From: Candidatus Methanoperedens sp.
GTDB lineage: Archaea; Halobacteriota; Methanosarcinia; Methanosarcinales; Methanoperedenaceae
Reading direction: 5' to 3'
NCBI GenBank assembly: GCA_023249275.1
Contig: JAHFCV010000079.1
Span: 1 to 6,014 of the forward strand
Length of the DNA: 6,014 nt
A program made the translations under genes and the position numbers. Shown here piece after piece: positions 4,780 through 6,014 of this stretch (the stretch's first letter is position 1; every line of letters begins with the position of its first letter). The notes beneath the pieces were generated by a model. That model was not told where the DNA came from. It made no database searches and worked only from the letters and a program-made list of their open reading frames with translations.

Positions 4780-5865
4780 CTACTTTTTTAATCCTTCAAT
4801 CACAGCATCGTATCTCTGGCATATTCTCTTGATAATATCCATCTCTGCGTTTTTATGAGTGGGAATCAGGATATCAGCACCGCTTCCAATTTCCTTGCCA
4901 TCGCCTGAAGTGCCGTAATCGGGCGCTATCTTCACGCCATCCGATGAAATCCCCAGGCGCAGTTCATTGATTATGCGCGACACCATTTCAGTCTGCGGCG
5001 CCACTTTTGCTGTTATAAAATTTGCTCTTTCAATATACTCATCCTTCAATCCCGAAATATATTCGATACTCTCCTTTACTTTTCTTTTGCTGCCGTATTC
5101 AGCAAGAATATTTATCGAATTTATCAGCTCATTAAACGTTGTGGCGGAAACCTCGATTATCCTGCCCTCAAAGAATTCGCCTACCCGTTCCACATATCCT
5201 TTGGAAATCACAAGCACGCCCAGGTCCTGCACACGGTCGCGCTGCTCGTCCGTAGGATTATACGGGTTTACCACTTCATATTCCTCAATCCCGCAAAGCC
5301 CCATTAATGATTCGTACATTGCGCTGACCCCGATACCCTGTTTCCCGAGCCACTTGTCCAGTCCCATCTTCTGCTCGCGCGCAAGTTCTATAATCTTGTG
5401 TTTGATAGCTTCAGGGTCTGTGGAATCAAGGTTGAAATACCCGGCAAACCTCGCTGTTGTCTGAAGCAGCCTTGTCCTGCCGTGAGGCATGGCAGACACC
5501 ATACCGCTTTCCGCAAGTTCCCTGACATGGTCATACGCAGCCGCGCCACGGCGGTCAACAAGCCCAGCCACTGTAAGGGGTTGATGATACGCTATCATAG
5601 CCAGAGTACGCAGCACTGGAGACCGCAACTCTTTTGGCGCAAGCGACCTGACCTTTTCAGCAAATTCGGGCTTGACCTGCATTACGAACCTGCCTTCAAT
5701 CTCCCTTATCTCGATGGCGCTGCCGCGCGCCGCATATTCATCCATCAATTGCTGAAGTAGCTCCCTTGCGTTTTTTGTTCGAATCAGCTTGCGAAACTGT
5801 TCCATATCCAGCGGCTCTCCTGATGCAAAAAGAGCAGCTTCAATAATCTCCTTATCCCCGCTCAT
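4780..5865 (-). CDS. scpB: ScpB with long C-terminal extension
   Basis: A 361-residue protein whose first ~170 residues are ScpB, the winged-helix partner that, with ScpA, joins the SMC ATPase in the condensin-like complex for chromosome compaction and segregation. The signature runs from 'EIIEAALFASGEPLD' (6-20) through 'GRFVMQVKPEFAE' (58-70) to the second winged helix, 'LRTLAMIAYHQPLT' (85-98) with 'DHVRELAESGMV' (112-123) and 'TARFAGYFNL' (137-146). Usual ScpB proteins are about 180-200 residues. Residues ~175-361 form a separate mixed alpha/beta region that I do not recognise, ending in 'GADILIPTHKNAEMDIIKR'. The ATG is preceded by AGGAGG with a 4-base spacer and overlaps the scpA stop as ATGA, so translation is coupled. 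There is no frameshift; the extension is continuous with the core. Confidence 0.9.
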   Translation of the reverse strand: MSGDKEIIEAALFASGEPLDMEQFRKLIRTKNARELLQQLMDEYAARGSAIEIREIEGRFVMQVKPEFAEKVRSLAPKELRSPVLRTLAMIAYHQPLTVAGLVDRRGAAAYDHVRELAESGMVSAMPHGRTRLLQTTARFAGYFNLDSTDPEAIKHKIIELAREQKMGLDKWLGKQGIGVSAMYESLMGLCGIEEYEVVNPYNPTDEQRDRVQDLGVLVISKGYVERVGEFFEGRIIEVSATTFNELINSINILAEYGSKRKVKESIEYISGLKDEYIERANFITAKVAPQTEMVSRIINELRLGISSDGVKIAPDYGTSGDGKEIGSGADILIPTHKNAEMDIIKRICQRYDAVIEGLKK

Positions 5866-6014
5866 GACGCCTCCTGCCTGCGAATGAAAAGTTCACCGAA
5901 AAGTTCTTCCTGGTCAAGCCAGATTTCCTTATTTGTAGCCAGGAAGAGGAGCGCAAGATAAGCCATTACTTTTCCTGCCCTGTCAAGCTGGGTGCTGAGG
6001 TCTGAAAATTTGAT
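5862..6014 (-). CDS. scpA: ScpA, C-terminal end only
   Basis: The last 50 residues of a gene that continues beyond the right edge of the window. The visible part reads 'DRAGKVMAYLALLFLATNKE' followed by 'IWLDQEELFGELFI', the C-terminal winged-helix end of ScpA, the kleisin that bridges the SMC heads. This region of the family has the pattern F-L-A-L-L-x-L followed by an acidic Q-E-E and a final G-x-L/I-x-I strand, and it contacts the SMC cap. The stop TGA shares bases with the scpB ATG (ATGA overlap), the common scpA-scpB operon arrangement. An smc gene would be expected upstream, outside the window. Confidence 0.88.
   Translation of the reverse strand: MKFSDLSTQLDRAGKVMAYLALLFLATNKEIWLDQEELFGELFIRRQEAS
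5870..5875 (-). promoter_or_regulatory. Ribosome binding site of scpB inside scpA
   Basis: The minus strand reads AGGAGG, a perfect Shine-Dalgarno core, four bases before the scpB ATG and within the last codons of scpA. It supports this start over later in-frame ATG codons. Confidence 0.7.

Noticed and set aside
4100..4858. A 252-codon plus-strand open frame
   Set aside because: It lies opposite the AMMECR1 gene, whose minus-strand protein has clear family motifs. The plus-strand product is Ser/Ile/Phe-rich with no recognisable domain.
4967..5464. A 165-codon plus-strand open frame
   Set aside because: It is antisense to scpB and has no domain or ribosome binding site that I can see.

Overview
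This window looks like the chromosome of a euryarchaeon, most likely in or near the Methanosarcinales, including the ANME-2d/Methanoperedens-like lineages. The archaeal signs are ribosomal protein L40e, a UbiA-family enzyme of the archaeal ether-lipid type, an AMMECR1 protein, a DUF2111 protein (a family I associate with methanogens and their relatives), a PGF-CTERM surface protein, archaeal TATA boxes and a leaderless-type promoter. The genus is inference. Every gene I can support lies on the minus strand, so transcription runs from high to low coordinates.

Right part (about 6014 to 2672): a housekeeping cluster. The order is the end of scpA, scpB overlapping it by 4 bases, an AMMECR1 gene with its own TATA box placed for a leaderless mRNA, a DUF2111 gene, the 49-codon ribosomal gene rpl40e, and a UbiA prenyltransferase gene, probably digeranylgeranylglyceryl phosphate synthase. 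Gaps between genes are 8 to 41 bases. ScpA/ScpB serve SMC-based chromosome organisation, L40e translation, and the UbiA protein membrane lipid synthesis. The ScpB is about twice the usual length because of a C-terminal half I do not recognise.

Middle (about 2550 to 1141): one secreted, surface-anchored protein with its own promoter. It has a signal peptide, a LamG/concanavalin-like domain, a Pro/Thr linker encoded by six 15-bp repeats, a second probable beta domain, and a PGF-CTERM tail for archaeosortase processing.

Left part (about 1126 to 1): a small accessory cluster. A 60-residue protein with a GTG start overlaps a PIN-domain (VapC-like) gene by 14 bases, in the layout of a toxin-antitoxin pair, and a separately promoted DUF2283 gene follows. 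Beyond it lies a noncoding stretch with a GC-rich nested hairpin followed on the minus strand by seven T's, which may be a structured transcript end or a small RNA.

I saw no tRNA, rRNA, CRISPR array, insertion sequence or attachment site. I found no clearly new multi-gene system. The best candidates for novelty are the unassigned partner of the PIN protein, the C-terminal half of ScpB, and the structured element at 64-107.
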